From Candidatus Freyarchaeota archaeon (lineage in GTDB: Archaea > Asgardarchaeota > Jordiarchaeia > Jordiarchaeales > Jordiarchaeaceae), in contig JAUQZE010000011.1 in the NCBI GenBank assembly GCA_030587365.1, forward strand, positions 36,885-100,884: a stretch of DNA of 64,000 bases. Direction: 5' to 3'. The translations under genes and the position numbers were made by a program. Below the pieces are notes generated by a model that searched no databases, had not been told where the DNA came from, and saw nothing but the letters and a program-made list of their open reading frames with translations. Numbering within the stretch: the stretch's first letter is position 1; the number at the start of each line of letters is the position of its first letter. Shown here in pieces: positions 8,204 to 17,035 of the stretch.

Positions 8204-9592
8204 GTGGCTGACATAAAGCCAAAGCACTTTACCGAAGAAGAAATTGTAGAATTGTTAACCGAAGTAACCGATGAGGAGTTACAAAAGTGTCATAAACATG
8301 AACTCGTTCCGTCGAAAGATGTGATTCTATTTCAGGGAACGCCCGGTGAGGCTTTAGTTAAGGATACCAAGGGTAATGAATACATTGATTTCACCTCACA
8401 AGCATGGTCACTAGGAATAGGTTACATACAACAGGATGTTATGTTCGCAGCAATGGAGCAAATGAAACACATCTCCCACGCCCGCAACCAGTTTCAAACA
8501 ATCCCCCGAATAAAACTCGTGAACAAACTCTCAGAAATGGCGCCCGGCGACCTTAAGAACGTGGTGCTGAACACCCAAGGCGGATCGGTTGCAGTTGAAG
8601 TGGCATTGAAACTCGCCATGGTGAACAGGCCAGCTATGCAGGACATTTTCATAACAATGTGGGGCGGATACCACGGAAACACCCTCGCCCTAATGGCTCC
8701 AACACATTTCATGCCCCTAGTAGTTAGATACAAAGGATTTGGAAGAGAACACTTCGTTAAATCACCTTTCCCCTACTGCTACCGATGTCCCTTCGGACAA
8801 AAAGACATATCCGAGTGCGGAGACCTGTGCCTAACTATGCTCCAAAAGACCATAGACTATGGTTGCCAAGGATTGCCCATCGGAGTGCTCCTAGAGCCTA
8901 TTCAGGGACCGACGGGAGAAGTACCCGCTCCCCCGGAGTTTATTAAGGGAGCCCGAGAGGTTTGCAATAAGAACAATCTTCTGCTTATTTTCGACGAGTC
9001 TCAGACCGCGTTCGGTAGGATAGGCACAATGTTTGCGGCGGAGTACTATGATGCTGTACCCGACCTCATGGCTCTCACGAAAGCTCTAGGCGGCGGTTTC
9101 CCCATGGGTGCGACACTAGCTAGTGAAAAACTGGGAATGTTCACACCCGCCGAGCAACACAGCACTTTCAGCGCGAACCCCGTCTGCTACGCCGCTGCGT
9201 TAGTAAACTTGGAACTCATCCAAAGACTCGATTTACCTAAGAGAGCCGAGGAGATGGGAAAGTATCTAATGAAAAGGTTCCTTGAACTGCAGGAAAATTA
9301 CCCCATAATGGGAGATGTGCGAGGAATCGGACTATTCCAAGGGGTTGAACTGGTAAAAGACCCCCGAACAAAGGAGCCTGCAAACACCGCGGCAGAACAT
9401 TTCGTTGAAGAAGCACTCAAAAGAGGATTAATACTAGACCTGTGCCAACCGGTAATCACGCTACGCGGGCAATTCATAAGAAGCACACTAACCATAAAAC
9501 CGCCCCTAGTCCTCACCCGGGAACAGGTTGATCGGGCGATGGAAATATTCGAGGAGTGTCTACAAACAGTTACCCCCCTCATAAAAACCTAA
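8204..9592 (+). CDS. Class III pyridoxal-phosphate aminotransferase
   Basis: 462 residues of the ornithine/4-aminobutyrate aminotransferase fold. The PLP lysine is in ALTKALGGGFPMGA around residue 295, and the cofactor Asp lies in LLIFDESQTAFGR. A cysteine-bearing insertion CYRCPFGQ...CGDLC around residues 190-210 resembles the one in GABA aminotransferases and dialkylglycine decarboxylases. The substrate could be a 4-aminobutyrate, ornithine or amino-alcohol type compound and is not decided by sequence. The start is GTG at 8204, seven bases after GGTGGTG. The sugar kinase and the dehydratase operon flank it in the same orientation but with 180-200 base gaps, so it probably has its own promoter. 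Confidence 0.85.
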   Translation: MADIKPKHFTEEEIVELLTEVTDEELQKCHKHELVPSKDVILFQGTPGEALVKDTKGNEYIDFTSQAWSLGIGYIQQDVMFAAMEQMKHISHARNQFQTIPRIKLVNKLSEMAPGDLKNVVLNTQGGSVAVEVALKLAMVNRPAMQDIFITMWGGYHGNTLALMAPTHFMPLVVRYKGFGREHFVKSPFPYCYRCPFGQKDISECGDLCLTMLQKTIDYGCQGLPIGVLLEPIQGPTGEVPAPPEFIKGAREVCNKNNLLLIFDESQTAFGRIGTMFAAEYYDAVPDLMALTKALGGGFPMGATLASEKLGMFTPAEQHSTFSANPVCYAAALVNLELIQRLDLPKRAEEMGKYLMKRFLELQENYPIMGDVRGIGLFQGVELVKDPRTKEPANTAAEHFVEEALKRGLILDLCQPVITLRGQFIRSTLTIKPPLVLTREQVDRAMEIFEECLQTVTPLIKT

Positions 9593-9811
9593 AAACCGAA
9601 GCCCAAACCCTTCCCAACAATTTTTCTTTTTTTAACACCCAAACAGAGAATTCTACAGAACTTTCTTTTTCCATGTAGATTTGTGATAAACGGCTCCAAA
9701 CTTTTTATGTCTCAAACCCTGCTTTAAGAAACTATTTAAGAGAGCACATTCTTAAACAAATATTTGAAAAATGTGAAAAAATTGAAAATGGAATAGTTGG
9801 AGGTTAAAGAG

Positions 9812-11410
9812 TTGGGAGAACAATGTGTGCTAACACACGATGTAGGAACATCGGGGGATAAGGCGACGCTGGTAGGCACATCAGGCAAAATACTCGGCGT
9901 CGCGGAGAAAGATTATGATGTGAACTATCCAGAACCGGGATGGGCTGAACAGGACCCCAAACAGTACTGGGACGCGGTGGTAGAAACAACCAAGGCACTC
10001 CTAAAGAAGACAAAAACGAACCCCAAAGACGTGATCGGAATAAGCCTAGATGCCCAGATGATGGGAGCAATACCAGTAGACAAAAACGGCAACGCCCTAA
10101 GACCAGCAATGATCTGGCTTGACGCCCGAAGCCAAAAACAATCAGCAGAATTCGAAAAAAAATTCGACCCAATAAGCCAACTGCTCGACATGGGAAACCT
10201 ACCCATGACCACAGCAAAAGACGTCATCCCCAAAATCTGGTGGATCAGAGACAACGAACCCAAAGTCTTTGAGAAAGCCTACAAGTGGTGCGACGTTAAG
10301 GACTACGTAATCCGCAAACTCGTAGGAGAGTTCTACACGGATTGGAGCACCGCCCTCCTCTTCGGACTTTTCCACATCCAAAACCATGTCTGGGTAGACC
10401 AAATAATCGAAGGCGTAGGCCTATCAAGAGATAAGCTCTGCGAAGTCACCAAAACCACGGATGTTATAGGAACCCTAACAAAAGAAGCCGCCCGCGAATT
10501 GGGACTCACCACAGAAACCCCCGTAATCTGCGGCGCGGGCGACGCACCAGCCACCCACGTGGGTTCAGGTGCAATTAAAACCCTCGAGGGGCACTTATAC
10601 CTGGGCTCATCCGGATGGGTTTCCGTGGCAATGGACAACTTCGCCGTTGACCCCGAGACCGGCATTGCAACCATCTACTCCGGAGTCCCGGGCAAATTCA
10701 TGCTCATCGGCGAAATGGAGAGCGTCGCTGCACCCTTCAAATGGTTCAGAGACAATCTCGCTGCGGCAGAGTGCCAAATAGCCACGGAACGCGGATGCGA
10801 CCCCTACGACGTCATCAACGAAGAAGCAGCAGCAGTAGGGCCTGGCGCAAAGAAGCTAATCTTCCTACCCTGGATGCTCGGAGAAAGAGCACCAATACAG
10901 GACACCACAGTCAGAGGCGGCTTCATAAACCTGAGCTTCCACCACGGTCCACCCGAAATCGCCCGAGCCATACTGGAAGGAGTAGCCTACCACATAAGGT
11001 GGATAACCAAAAACATTCAGAAAGTCCTCGACCGAGGCGTCCTAGACCCAAACCAGCCTAAACCCGAAATCAAATCCCTAAACGCCTGCGGAGGAGGAGC
11101 AGTAAGCCCCCTCTGGATGCAAATATTCGCAGACGTACTAAGCAAAAGGATAAGACCAATAAGAGAACCCCGCTCGGTCGCAGCCATAGGAATAGCAATA
11201 ATATCCATGGTCGGACTAAAAATATACTCTGACTTCGAAACCGCCGTGGACAAAATAATCAAAGTCGAAAAAGACTATTACCCAAACGAAAACCTGAAAC
11301 CAGTATACGACGAAATGTACAATGTATTCGAAGGAATCTACCCCAAACTAAAAGAAGTCTACCAAACCCTCAACAAGGGCGAAATCCATAAAAAAATAAT
11401 AGAACCCTAA
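9812..11410 (+). CDS. FGGY-family carbohydrate kinase (xylulokinase-like)
   Basis: About 532 residues. The N terminus HDVGTSGDKATLV matches the ATP-phosphate loop of FGGY kinases. The sugar-binding segment IGISLDAQMMGAIPVD and AMIWLDARS follow, then CGAGDAPATHVGSGA and the C-terminal SLNACGGGAVSPLWMQIFADVLSKRIRPI signature. GGAGGT lies seven bases before the TTG at 9812, making that the preferred start over TTG at 9797. The probable substrate is a pentulose or related polyol. Next to a RuBisCO-like gene, it could phosphorylate a sugar acid or ketose for that enzyme, as in apionate-type pathways, but this is inference. The coding strand is strongly A+C rich. Confidence 0.85.
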   Translation: MGEQCVLTHDVGTSGDKATLVGTSGKILGVAEKDYDVNYPEPGWAEQDPKQYWDAVVETTKALLKKTKTNPKDVIGISLDAQMMGAIPVDKNGNALRPAMIWLDARSQKQSAEFEKKFDPISQLLDMGNLPMTTAKDVIPKIWWIRDNEPKVFEKAYKWCDVKDYVIRKLVGEFYTDWSTALLFGLFHIQNHVWVDQIIEGVGLSRDKLCEVTKTTDVIGTLTKEAARELGLTTETPVICGAGDAPATHVGSGAIKTLEGHLYLGSSGWVSVAMDNFAVDPETGIATIYSGVPGKFMLIGEMESVAAPFKWFRDNLAAAECQIATERGCDPYDVINEEAAAVGPGAKKLIFLPWMLGERAPIQDTTVRGGFINLSFHHGPPEIARAILEGVAYHIRWITKNIQKVLDRGVLDPNQPKPEIKSLNACGGGAVSPLWMQIFADVLSKRIRPIREPRSVAAIGIAIISMVGLKIYSDFETAVDKIIKVEKDYYPNENLKPVYDEMYNVFEGIYPKLKEVYQTLNKGEIHKKIIEP

Positions 11411-11813
11411 ATTCTCACCCAACATTCCACCTTTTTTTGGGATATTATTCGCTTAATACACTCAGCATCACCATCCAATAGAAAGAATGGATGCTGCGCT
11501 CTACCTCAATAGTTTAATCTTAATTCTATTTTACCAAGTTAATAGATAATAGTGTATTCAATAGGGGTTTTGATTCAAACAGTCTCAGTTATATATGATT
11601 TATAAACAAATATGATTCGATTTGCACAAAATAGGAAAATGAATTTTTATAAAAAGCGAAGACCCCGAAAATTCTTTTTTTCAACACAACAGAAGCCATA
11701 GTATCGGCGCAAACAAAAATAACAAACTAACAAAAAAGCATAACCTATATATAAATCAAAACAAGATACTAAAATAAGTGCCAGAACTTGAACAGAGTCA
11801 AGAGGGTGCTTGC
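11411..11813. other. Intergenic region and leader of the duplicated unit
   Basis: AT-rich, with no gene seen. From about 11750 it carries a leader (ATAAATCAAAACAAGATACT...) that reappears at about 13213 before the paralogous gene. It marks the left edge of a segmental duplication. GAGGGTG at 11802-11808 is the Shine-Dalgarno sequence of the next gene. Confidence 0.5.
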
Positions 11814-12287
11814 GTGAAGGAAATAACCCCCGGCGTAGCCGTAATCGGACCATTATTGATTTTCCTCGGAATAGCATCCCTAATGTTTTCCCTACCCAAT
11901 TTACTCTTCGGAGGAGGCTTTCAACTCTTCCCCCTAATATTCTTTCTACCATTCCTACTATTCTCCTCATACTTCTTTGGAGGAATGGGGGGGTCTCTCC
12001 CATTCATAATCAGCTTAATCTTAATCTTCTATATTTCACAGACCAACACATTCTCTTTTACCACAGTGTTACCATGGATAGGGGTAGCACTCATAATAGC
12101 CGGAATAGCTGTTATTATAGTGGGCAGCAGAGCTGAAGCAAAAGCCAGAGTAACCATCCGGGGGAGGCAACCAGTACTTAAGGAAACAATCAAAGAAAGA
12201 GAGATTGGATACATTCGCTGCAGATACTGTGGAGCCAAAGTGTCAGAAACGGAAAGAAAGTGCCCCGAATGCGGAGCCAAACTATAA
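11814..12287 (+). CDS. Membrane protein with C-terminal zinc ribbon, copy 1
   Basis: About 157 residues from GTG at 11814, which follows GAGGGTG by five bases. Three to four hydrophobic helices fill the first 110 residues, followed by a cytoplasmic linker with KETIKEREIGYIRCRYCG and a double zinc knuckle (CRYCG...CPECG). The last 45 residues are almost identical to the paralogue at 13277-13714, while the membrane helices have diverged. Related proteins with N-terminal helices and C-terminal zinc ribbons are common in archaea, and their function is unknown. The pair belongs to a local duplication that also copied the 3' end of the RuBisCO-like gene. Confidence 0.65.
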   Translation: MKEITPGVAVIGPLLIFLGIASLMFSLPNLLFGGGFQLFPLIFFLPFLLFSSYFFGGMGGSLPFIISLILIFYISQTNTFSFTTVLPWIGVALIIAGIAVIIVGSRAEAKARVTIRGRQPVLKETIKEREIGYIRCRYCGAKVSETERKCPECGAKL

Positions 12288-12460
12288 CCAAAATATCAAA
12301 GCCCGGGTCTACATTTTCTGACTTGCATTTCAAATACGAATCCAACAAGAACAACTATTAATCCTGAAAAAGATTTTTAACACCACAAAAAAAACCAGAA
12401 AAATCTGTTCAACAGTTCAGTGAATAAAAAATGTGGAAATACAAAAAAGAAAAAGAAAGA

Positions 12461-12781
12461 TCAAACCCAATCGCCAATACGAAGTGATTCGTTATAGAAA
12501 TGGTCCGCTTGAAGTTCAAACATCGATTCATCCCATTGTTTGAGATCTATTTTTACTATTTTTCCTTGTATCAATACTCTATCACCCGTCCTGAAATAAC
12601 CGACCCCTAAAACCCGAACTAGAATTTCGTCAGGAATTCCTCCAATATTTTCTTCTAATTTTATTGAAAAATAAGTAAAGTTGCCCACTATGCGACTGCC
12701 AAATCTAATATGTGAAACCATGGATAATCCTGTTGCTACACCTCGAATCAAGCCTTCATATACTACTTGTTCTTTCCCCAT
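12461..12781 (-). CDS. Hypothetical protein, possible OB-fold
   Basis: About 106 residues. The start is ATG at 12781, nine bases after GGAGGTG; the longer reading from 12799 would contain that Shine-Dalgarno sequence. The middle and end show alternating hydrophobic strands and GDRVLIQGKIVKIDL, reminiscent of an OB-fold nucleic-acid or ligand-binding barrel. It has no cysteine motif or membrane segment. It sits in roughly 560 bases that separate the two parts of duplication copy 1 and are absent from copy 2, so it was either inserted there or lost from the other copy. Family unknown. Confidence 0.5.
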   Translation of the reverse strand: MGKEQVVYEGLIRGVATGLSMVSHIRFGSRIVGNFTYFSIKLEENIGGIPDEILVRVLGVGYFRTGDRVLIQGKIVKIDLKQWDESMFELQADHFYNESLRIGDWV

Positions 12782-13276
12782 TTCAAGTGTCACCTCCATT
12801 TTTCCAATAAATTTTGTTCATTCCTAAAATTAAAGGTATGTTTAATAAAGTTTAGTAATTTCTAATTTTTCATTAATTATGAGTTACACCCTTCCTCCGA
12901 TTCTAAATGAAGAATTATGTATTCTCTTTCTGTTATCTTCCCTTTTCTATTTTAATGCTTTCACTCAACCCTTCCCTTAAGAAGGAATTCAGAACACCCA
13001 TACAAAACGGTTAAGAAAGAATGAATACTAGAAAAAGCGGCAGAAAACAAAAAAAGAGAAGGAGAAAGACCCGAAACTAAAACATTTCACACCGTTTTAC
13101 TCGTCTTCCAGGTACCCAGAGCACGACCAAGCTCCTTATGATCCTCAGCATACTTATCCAGTGGAATATTCCTCAATAAACCAGATGCTACGTTCCCTAA
13201 GCGTAAATCATAAATAAATCAAAACAAGATACTAAGATTAGCACCAGAACTTGAACAGAGACAAGAGAGTGATTAT
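12782..13276. other. Intergenic region holding a RuBisCO-like gene fragment
   Basis: There is no intact gene. It contains a degenerate copy of the 3' end of the RuBisCO-like gene (13085-13176) and, from about 13213, the repeated leader of the second zinc-ribbon gene. A-rich tracts at 13018-13078 match those at about 13870-13935. Confidence 0.6.
13085..13176 (-). pseudogene. Fragment of RuBisCO-like protein 3' end
   Basis: The minus strand encodes IPLDKYAEDHKELGRALGTW and the same C-terminal tail and TGA as the full gene at 13945, with only substitutions and no indels over about 90 bases. Upstream, similarity fades within a few codons and no start exists. It is the leftover of a duplicated unit containing the zinc-ribbon gene plus the RuBisCO-like 3' end. 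Confidence 0.85.
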
Positions 13277-13714
13277 GTGAAAAAATATTTAGGCCCAATC
13301 GGATTATTTATGTGCTGGGTCGGTATTATACTTGTATTTTTTAACCTTCAAGGTTTAAATATCGGAATCGTTAACCCCACACCCCTATTATTACCTTATC
13401 TCTTAACTTTGATGGTATACCCCACTCCCACAATGGGCTTATTCTTAACCTTATATCTTTCATGGTCACAGGCCAGCGTGAACTCTAGCGCACCGTTAGC
13501 GTGGACAGGGATAACACTCATAGTAGCCGGAATAGCCTTTCTCATAGTGGGCGTCAGAGCCGCAGCAAAAGCCAGAGAAACACTCCGGACGACGCCAACA
13601 GTAATTAAGGAAACAATCAAAGAAAGAGAGATCGTATACATTCGCTGCAGATACTGCGGAGCCAAAGTACCAGAAACGGAAAAAGAGTGCCATAAATGCG
13701 GAGCAACACTATAA
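13277..13714 (+). CDS. Membrane protein with C-terminal zinc ribbon, copy 2
   Basis: 145 residues from a GTG start. Three hydrophobic segments are followed by KETIKEREIVYIRCRYCG and a second zinc knuckle (CHKCG). It is paralogous to 11814-12287: the 60-base leader, the last 45 codons and about 120 bases after the stop all match, while the membrane part has drifted and is shorter. That pattern suggests selection on the zinc ribbon and its linker. It lies back to back with the 3' end of the RuBisCO-like gene. Function unknown. Confidence 0.65.
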   Translation: MKKYLGPIGLFMCWVGIILVFFNLQGLNIGIVNPTPLLLPYLLTLMVYPTPTMGLFLTLYLSWSQASVNSSAPLAWTGITLIVAGIAFLIVGVRAAAKARETLRTTPTVIKETIKEREIVYIRCRYCGAKVPETEKECHKCGATL

Positions 13715-13944
13715 CCAAAATACCCAAGCCCCGGTCTACATTTTCTAACCTGCATTTCAAATACGAATTCCAACGAGACCAACTATTAATCCCGAGAAAG
13801 ATATCTTAACACAACAAAAAACAAAACTAGACCAGAAAAATCCGCTTAGCAATTTTTTATCCGCTAAAAATAGAAACACAGAAAAACGCGGCAAAAAATA
13901 AAAACAAAAAAAGAAAAGGGAGAAAACCCCGAAACTAAACCATT

Positions 13945-15282
13945 TCACACCGTTTTACTCGTCTTCCAAGTACCAAGAGCACGACCAAGCTCCTTATGAT
14001 CCTCAGCATACTTCTCCAAGGGAATACCCTTCACACTAGCATCGATAGCCTGACGGAAAGCAGTAGCACCAGCACGAGGACCATCGGGATGCGCGTGGAT
14101 AGCGCCACCAACACCCACAATGAAATCCTTACCAATATCCGCCATAATCTGGGGAACAAGCTGAACAATCATACCACCAGCAGGCATAGGCAAAGTAGGC
14201 TTCAAGTGATAGAACGGAAACGTCAACTCACGCCAAACCTGCAGATAAGTCTCCTTCATAAACGGCGCCTTCCCATAGGGGGCGGGGTTTTTCTAGCTCT
14301 GGCAGGGGTGTCCTGCTAGATATACTTCCATGTCGGCGCCTGCTAGTCTGCAGAATTTTCCTAGTATGAGTCTGGCGTCTACTCCGTAGTGTGGTGAGGC
14401 ATAATGAACGGCGGCATAATCACTATGGGCTAGTATGGGTACTTTTATGCTTGGATCCTCAGCTAGGTCTCTGAATGTTTCGTATCCTGTTGTGATTATG
14501 TTGACCATGAGGGCGTTTGCTCCTAGGTCTATGGCTTTTTCTGCTAGTTCTAGGGTTTTTTTGGGTCGGTCGGTTATGTTGACTGTGTATAGTGTTTTTT
14601 CTCCTTTTTCTTGGTCTGCTTTGTCGATTGCTTCCATGAATTTTGTTACTCGGTCTTCTACTCTGTTTAGTTCCATGTCTGCTAGTAGTTCGTCGTCTTT
14701 GATGAAGTCTACTCCGCCTGCTGCGGCTTCGTATGCTAGGTCTGCTCCTATTTCGCAGGGTGAGTAGACGCAGGGTTTTATCATGTTGTTTAGTATGGGG
14801 CGGTCTTTTACTCCGAGTATTTTTCTTACTCCTTGTATTCCGTATTTTGGTCCTTTGAATCCTTGTACCCATTTTTTGGGGAATTGGAGGTCTAGTAGTT
14901 TTATTTTTCCGGCTGCGGAGAGGTTTCCTACTACTGTGCTTAGGAGTACGGGTAGGTTGGGGTCGCCGAGGTTTCTTATGGGATATGCGATTTTTATTAT
15001 CCAGTGTCTTTCTTCTGTTTTGGGGAGTTGCCATTGGTGGGGTGGGATTTCGAATACTGCTGTTACTCGGGCTGCGTGTAGTTTTCTCACTTCGGGTGTT
15101 TCTTTGGGTACTGGTGTCCATGTTCCGGTGCTTTGTTCTAGTGCTAGTGCTATGGCTAGTGTGTATCCGTCTAGCCATGAGGGTTGGATTGAGTAGTATG
15201 TTGCTATTATGTTTTCTTCGGGGTCTACGCCTTCGGGGAGTGCTTCCATTGTTGTTAATAATTCATAGTCTTTTTCGCCCAA
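13945..15282 (-). CDS. RuBisCO-like protein (form IV-type), interrupted by an in-frame TAG
   Basis: Start TTG at 15282, eight bases after GGAGG. The protein has the RuBisCO fold landmarks: GGVDFIKDDE, with the carbamylation-type Lys and metal-binding Asp/Glu, and GVGGAIHAHPDGPRAGATAFRQAID at the C-terminal barrel. The first active-site lysine is kept (MIKP), but the second is replaced (PCVYSP instead of PKLGL), so it is probably not a true carboxylase. The reading frame contains a TAG at 14293-14295 and then continues in the same frame for 116 codons with intact conserved residues. About eleven codons around the TAG (LAGHPCQS-stop-KN) appear extra relative to the usual Val-Tyr-Pro-x-Pro-Tyr-Gly segment. 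Readthrough, splicing, a nonsense mutation or a sequence error are all possible. Confidence 0.75.
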
Positions 15283-15468
15283 TTTTTTTTCCTCCTTTTG
15301 CTTCAGGTTTATTCGTGGTTGTGGAACTTTTAAAGTTTTGTTCATTGTGTTTGCGGCTTTTTGGGTTTTTCATGTTTGGCTGTTTTTGGGTTTTTGATTT
15401 TGTGTTTTTGGGCTGCATAGGGGCACTAAAACTCCTGTTGGAACAGGCGAAAACGTGAAACTGGAGAG

Positions 15469-16179
15469 CTAGATACTGTTGCTCTGCTTGGAGCGGGTTC
15501 TTGTGCTATTTGACTTCCTCAGGCGGGGGAGTAGTCGTCGCGTGTGTTGCATGTAATTACGATATTCTTGGCCAAAGTGGGCGAGCATCATCTCCTCCTC
15601 TTTGTCGATCCGTTTGTTGATAATGATGATTGTTAGTGCAGAGACAACCAGGATGACCCAATCTGTCGCAATAAAACCAGTGGCGAACATGAATAGCAGC
15701 GATGCTGTGTACATGGGATGTCGAACCCGACTATACGGGCCATGTGTAACTAATTGGTGGCCTGGTTTAAGCTCTAGGGTTGCGGTCCAAAACGTTCCTA
15801 GAGTCCTATGCACCCATACGAGTAAGAGTAAGGAGAAAGCACCCAGCCCCACTCCGATCCAGCTCATCCAATTGAAACTTGGAAATAAAGCGAAACTGGA
15901 AGGAATGGGAAGACTTGAAAAAGTAGCCCATGTGTGCCATGGAGGAACTAGAAGGTACAGGAACATTGGGATTGCCCATGCGATTGCACTCAAATCCTGG
16001 ATTACAACGTCGCGTTTTCGCTCGTAAACGCGGGTTTCCTTCATACGCCGCTTCTTCATGAGTTCTGGGTCGACCTTCTTCATCTTGTGAGTGTAATAGC
16101 CGCGAATAGATCCAAAAAGAATTAACAAGACCGCGAGGCTAATCCTGAATAGCGGCTCATCGTCGGTCAGAATGCACAT
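15469..16179 (-). CDS. Isoprenylcysteine carboxyl methyltransferase-type (ICMT/PEMT) membrane enzyme
   Basis: 236 residues with an N-terminal helix, a Lys/Arg-rich loop and about four further hydrophobic helices. The C-terminal signature HGPYSRVRHPMYTA followed by RIDKEEEMMLAHFGQEYRNYMQHTRRLLP is the S-adenosylmethionine-binding region of the ICMT/phospholipid methyltransferase family. It probably methylates a lipid or small hydrophobic substrate at the membrane. Archaeal members are rarely characterised, and the substrate cannot be read from sequence. The tail after the catalytic region is Arg/Ser-rich. It stands alone. Confidence 0.75.
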   Translation of the reverse strand: MCILTDDEPLFRISLAVLLILFGSIRGYYTHKMKKVDPELMKKRRMKETRVYERKRDVVIQDLSAIAWAIPMFLYLLVPPWHTWATFSSLPIPSSFALFPSFNWMSWIGVGLGAFSLLLLVWVHRTLGTFWTATLELKPGHQLVTHGPYSRVRHPMYTASLLFMFATGFIATDWVILVVSALTIIIINKRIDKEEEMMLAHFGQEYRNYMQHTRRLLPRLRKSNSTRTRSKQSNSI

Positions 16180-16493
16180 GTGGTTCAGTTAGCTTCCGTC
16201 CACTTAAAAGGATTCTTATGCATCGATCTGGCGCTAATTGAAACAGGTTCTCTAGCATCGGAGGCATGCAAGCAATTCAACTGGTTCCATCTCACTACAG
16301 AGAAGTCAATGCAGGCCTTTTCAACTGGGTGTACGTTTTATTTCTTGTTTTTGGGTTGTTGGTGGGGGGTTTGTGTTTTTGGGCTATGCTGTGGGTTTTG
16401 GGGGGTTTAGATAGTTTTTTATAGGACTTTTGTGTTCTACTTATGAATAAATTTTTATTGTTTGTTTTGGATTGAGAATTAGGAGGTTTGGTT
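16180..16493. other. Intergenic region, about 310 nt
   Basis: No supported gene. From about 16330 the plus strand becomes strongly G+T rich. GGAGGT at 16482-16487 is the Shine-Dalgarno sequence of the following gene. Confidence 0.5.
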
Positions 16494-16961
16494 TTGGTTG
16501 TTGAAGGTGTGACGAGAGATATTATAAAGGAAATAGTTGATGCGATGGTGGTTGTGTTTAATAGTCGGGAGCCAGAGTTTAAGGAAAAAATGAAGTCTAT
16601 TACTAAGGGGAAGCGTAAGGTTTACCGGTTTGACGTTACGGATATTGGTCTTACCTGTGATGTGGAGCTCACTTCTGAGGGTGATGTTGTGGTTCATTGG
16701 GATGCTTTGCAGGATGTGGAGCCGGATTTGAAGATTTCCTCGGAAACTGTGGTGTTCGATGGGGTGATGACTCAGAGGGTTTCTCCAGTGACGGTTATGT
16801 TGAAGCGGAAAGCTAAGGTGAAAGGGTCTCTTAGGGAGTTGAATAAGTTCAGACCGATAATACCTGAGATGAGCGTTTCTTACAAAAAGGCTAGGGCTCA
16901 CATCGCGGAAAAGCACGGTCTCCAAGAGGCTCTTAAGAAGTTAGATGAAACAAAAATTTAG
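16494..16961 (+). CDS. SCP2-like sterol/lipid-carrier domain protein
   Basis: About 155 residues, starting at TTG 16494, six bases after GGAGGT; the TTG at 16488 overlaps that signal. An N-terminal helix pair is followed by alternating strands (KVYRFDVTDIGLTCDVELTSEGDVVVHWD) and a helix with MLKRKAKVKGSLRELNKF. This is the pattern of SCP2 domains, in which a late strand and the GSLRELNKF-type helix line a hydrophobic pocket. It could bind a lipid or acyl-CoA. The family assignment is from overall pattern only. It ends at TAG. Confidence 0.55.
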   Translation: MVVEGVTRDIIKEIVDAMVVVFNSREPEFKEKMKSITKGKRKVYRFDVTDIGLTCDVELTSEGDVVVHWDALQDVEPDLKISSETVVFDGVMTQRVSPVTVMLKRKAKVKGSLRELNKFRPIIPEMSVSYKKARAHIAEKHGLQEALKKLDETKI

Positions 16962-17035
16962 CAAGTCAAATTTCAATCTCCTAGTGGGAGTTCAAAATAT
17001 TATTTGTAGAACTTTCTACTTTTTGCAAGTTGGTT

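Noticed and set aside
14293-14295. Pyrrolysine insertion at the TAG of the RuBisCO-like gene as the preferred explanation
   Set aside because: TAG ends several ordinary genes here (for example the ferredoxin, fwdB, the dehydratase subunit and TauE). The MttB homologue lacks an in-frame TAG, and no pyl gene is in the window. It is kept only as one possibility.
14459-15178. Long Arg/Thr/Ser-rich frame overlapping the RuBisCO-like gene
   Set aside because: Its composition is an artefact of the strong amino/keto skew of the coding strand; the RuBisCO-like frame has clear family motifs.
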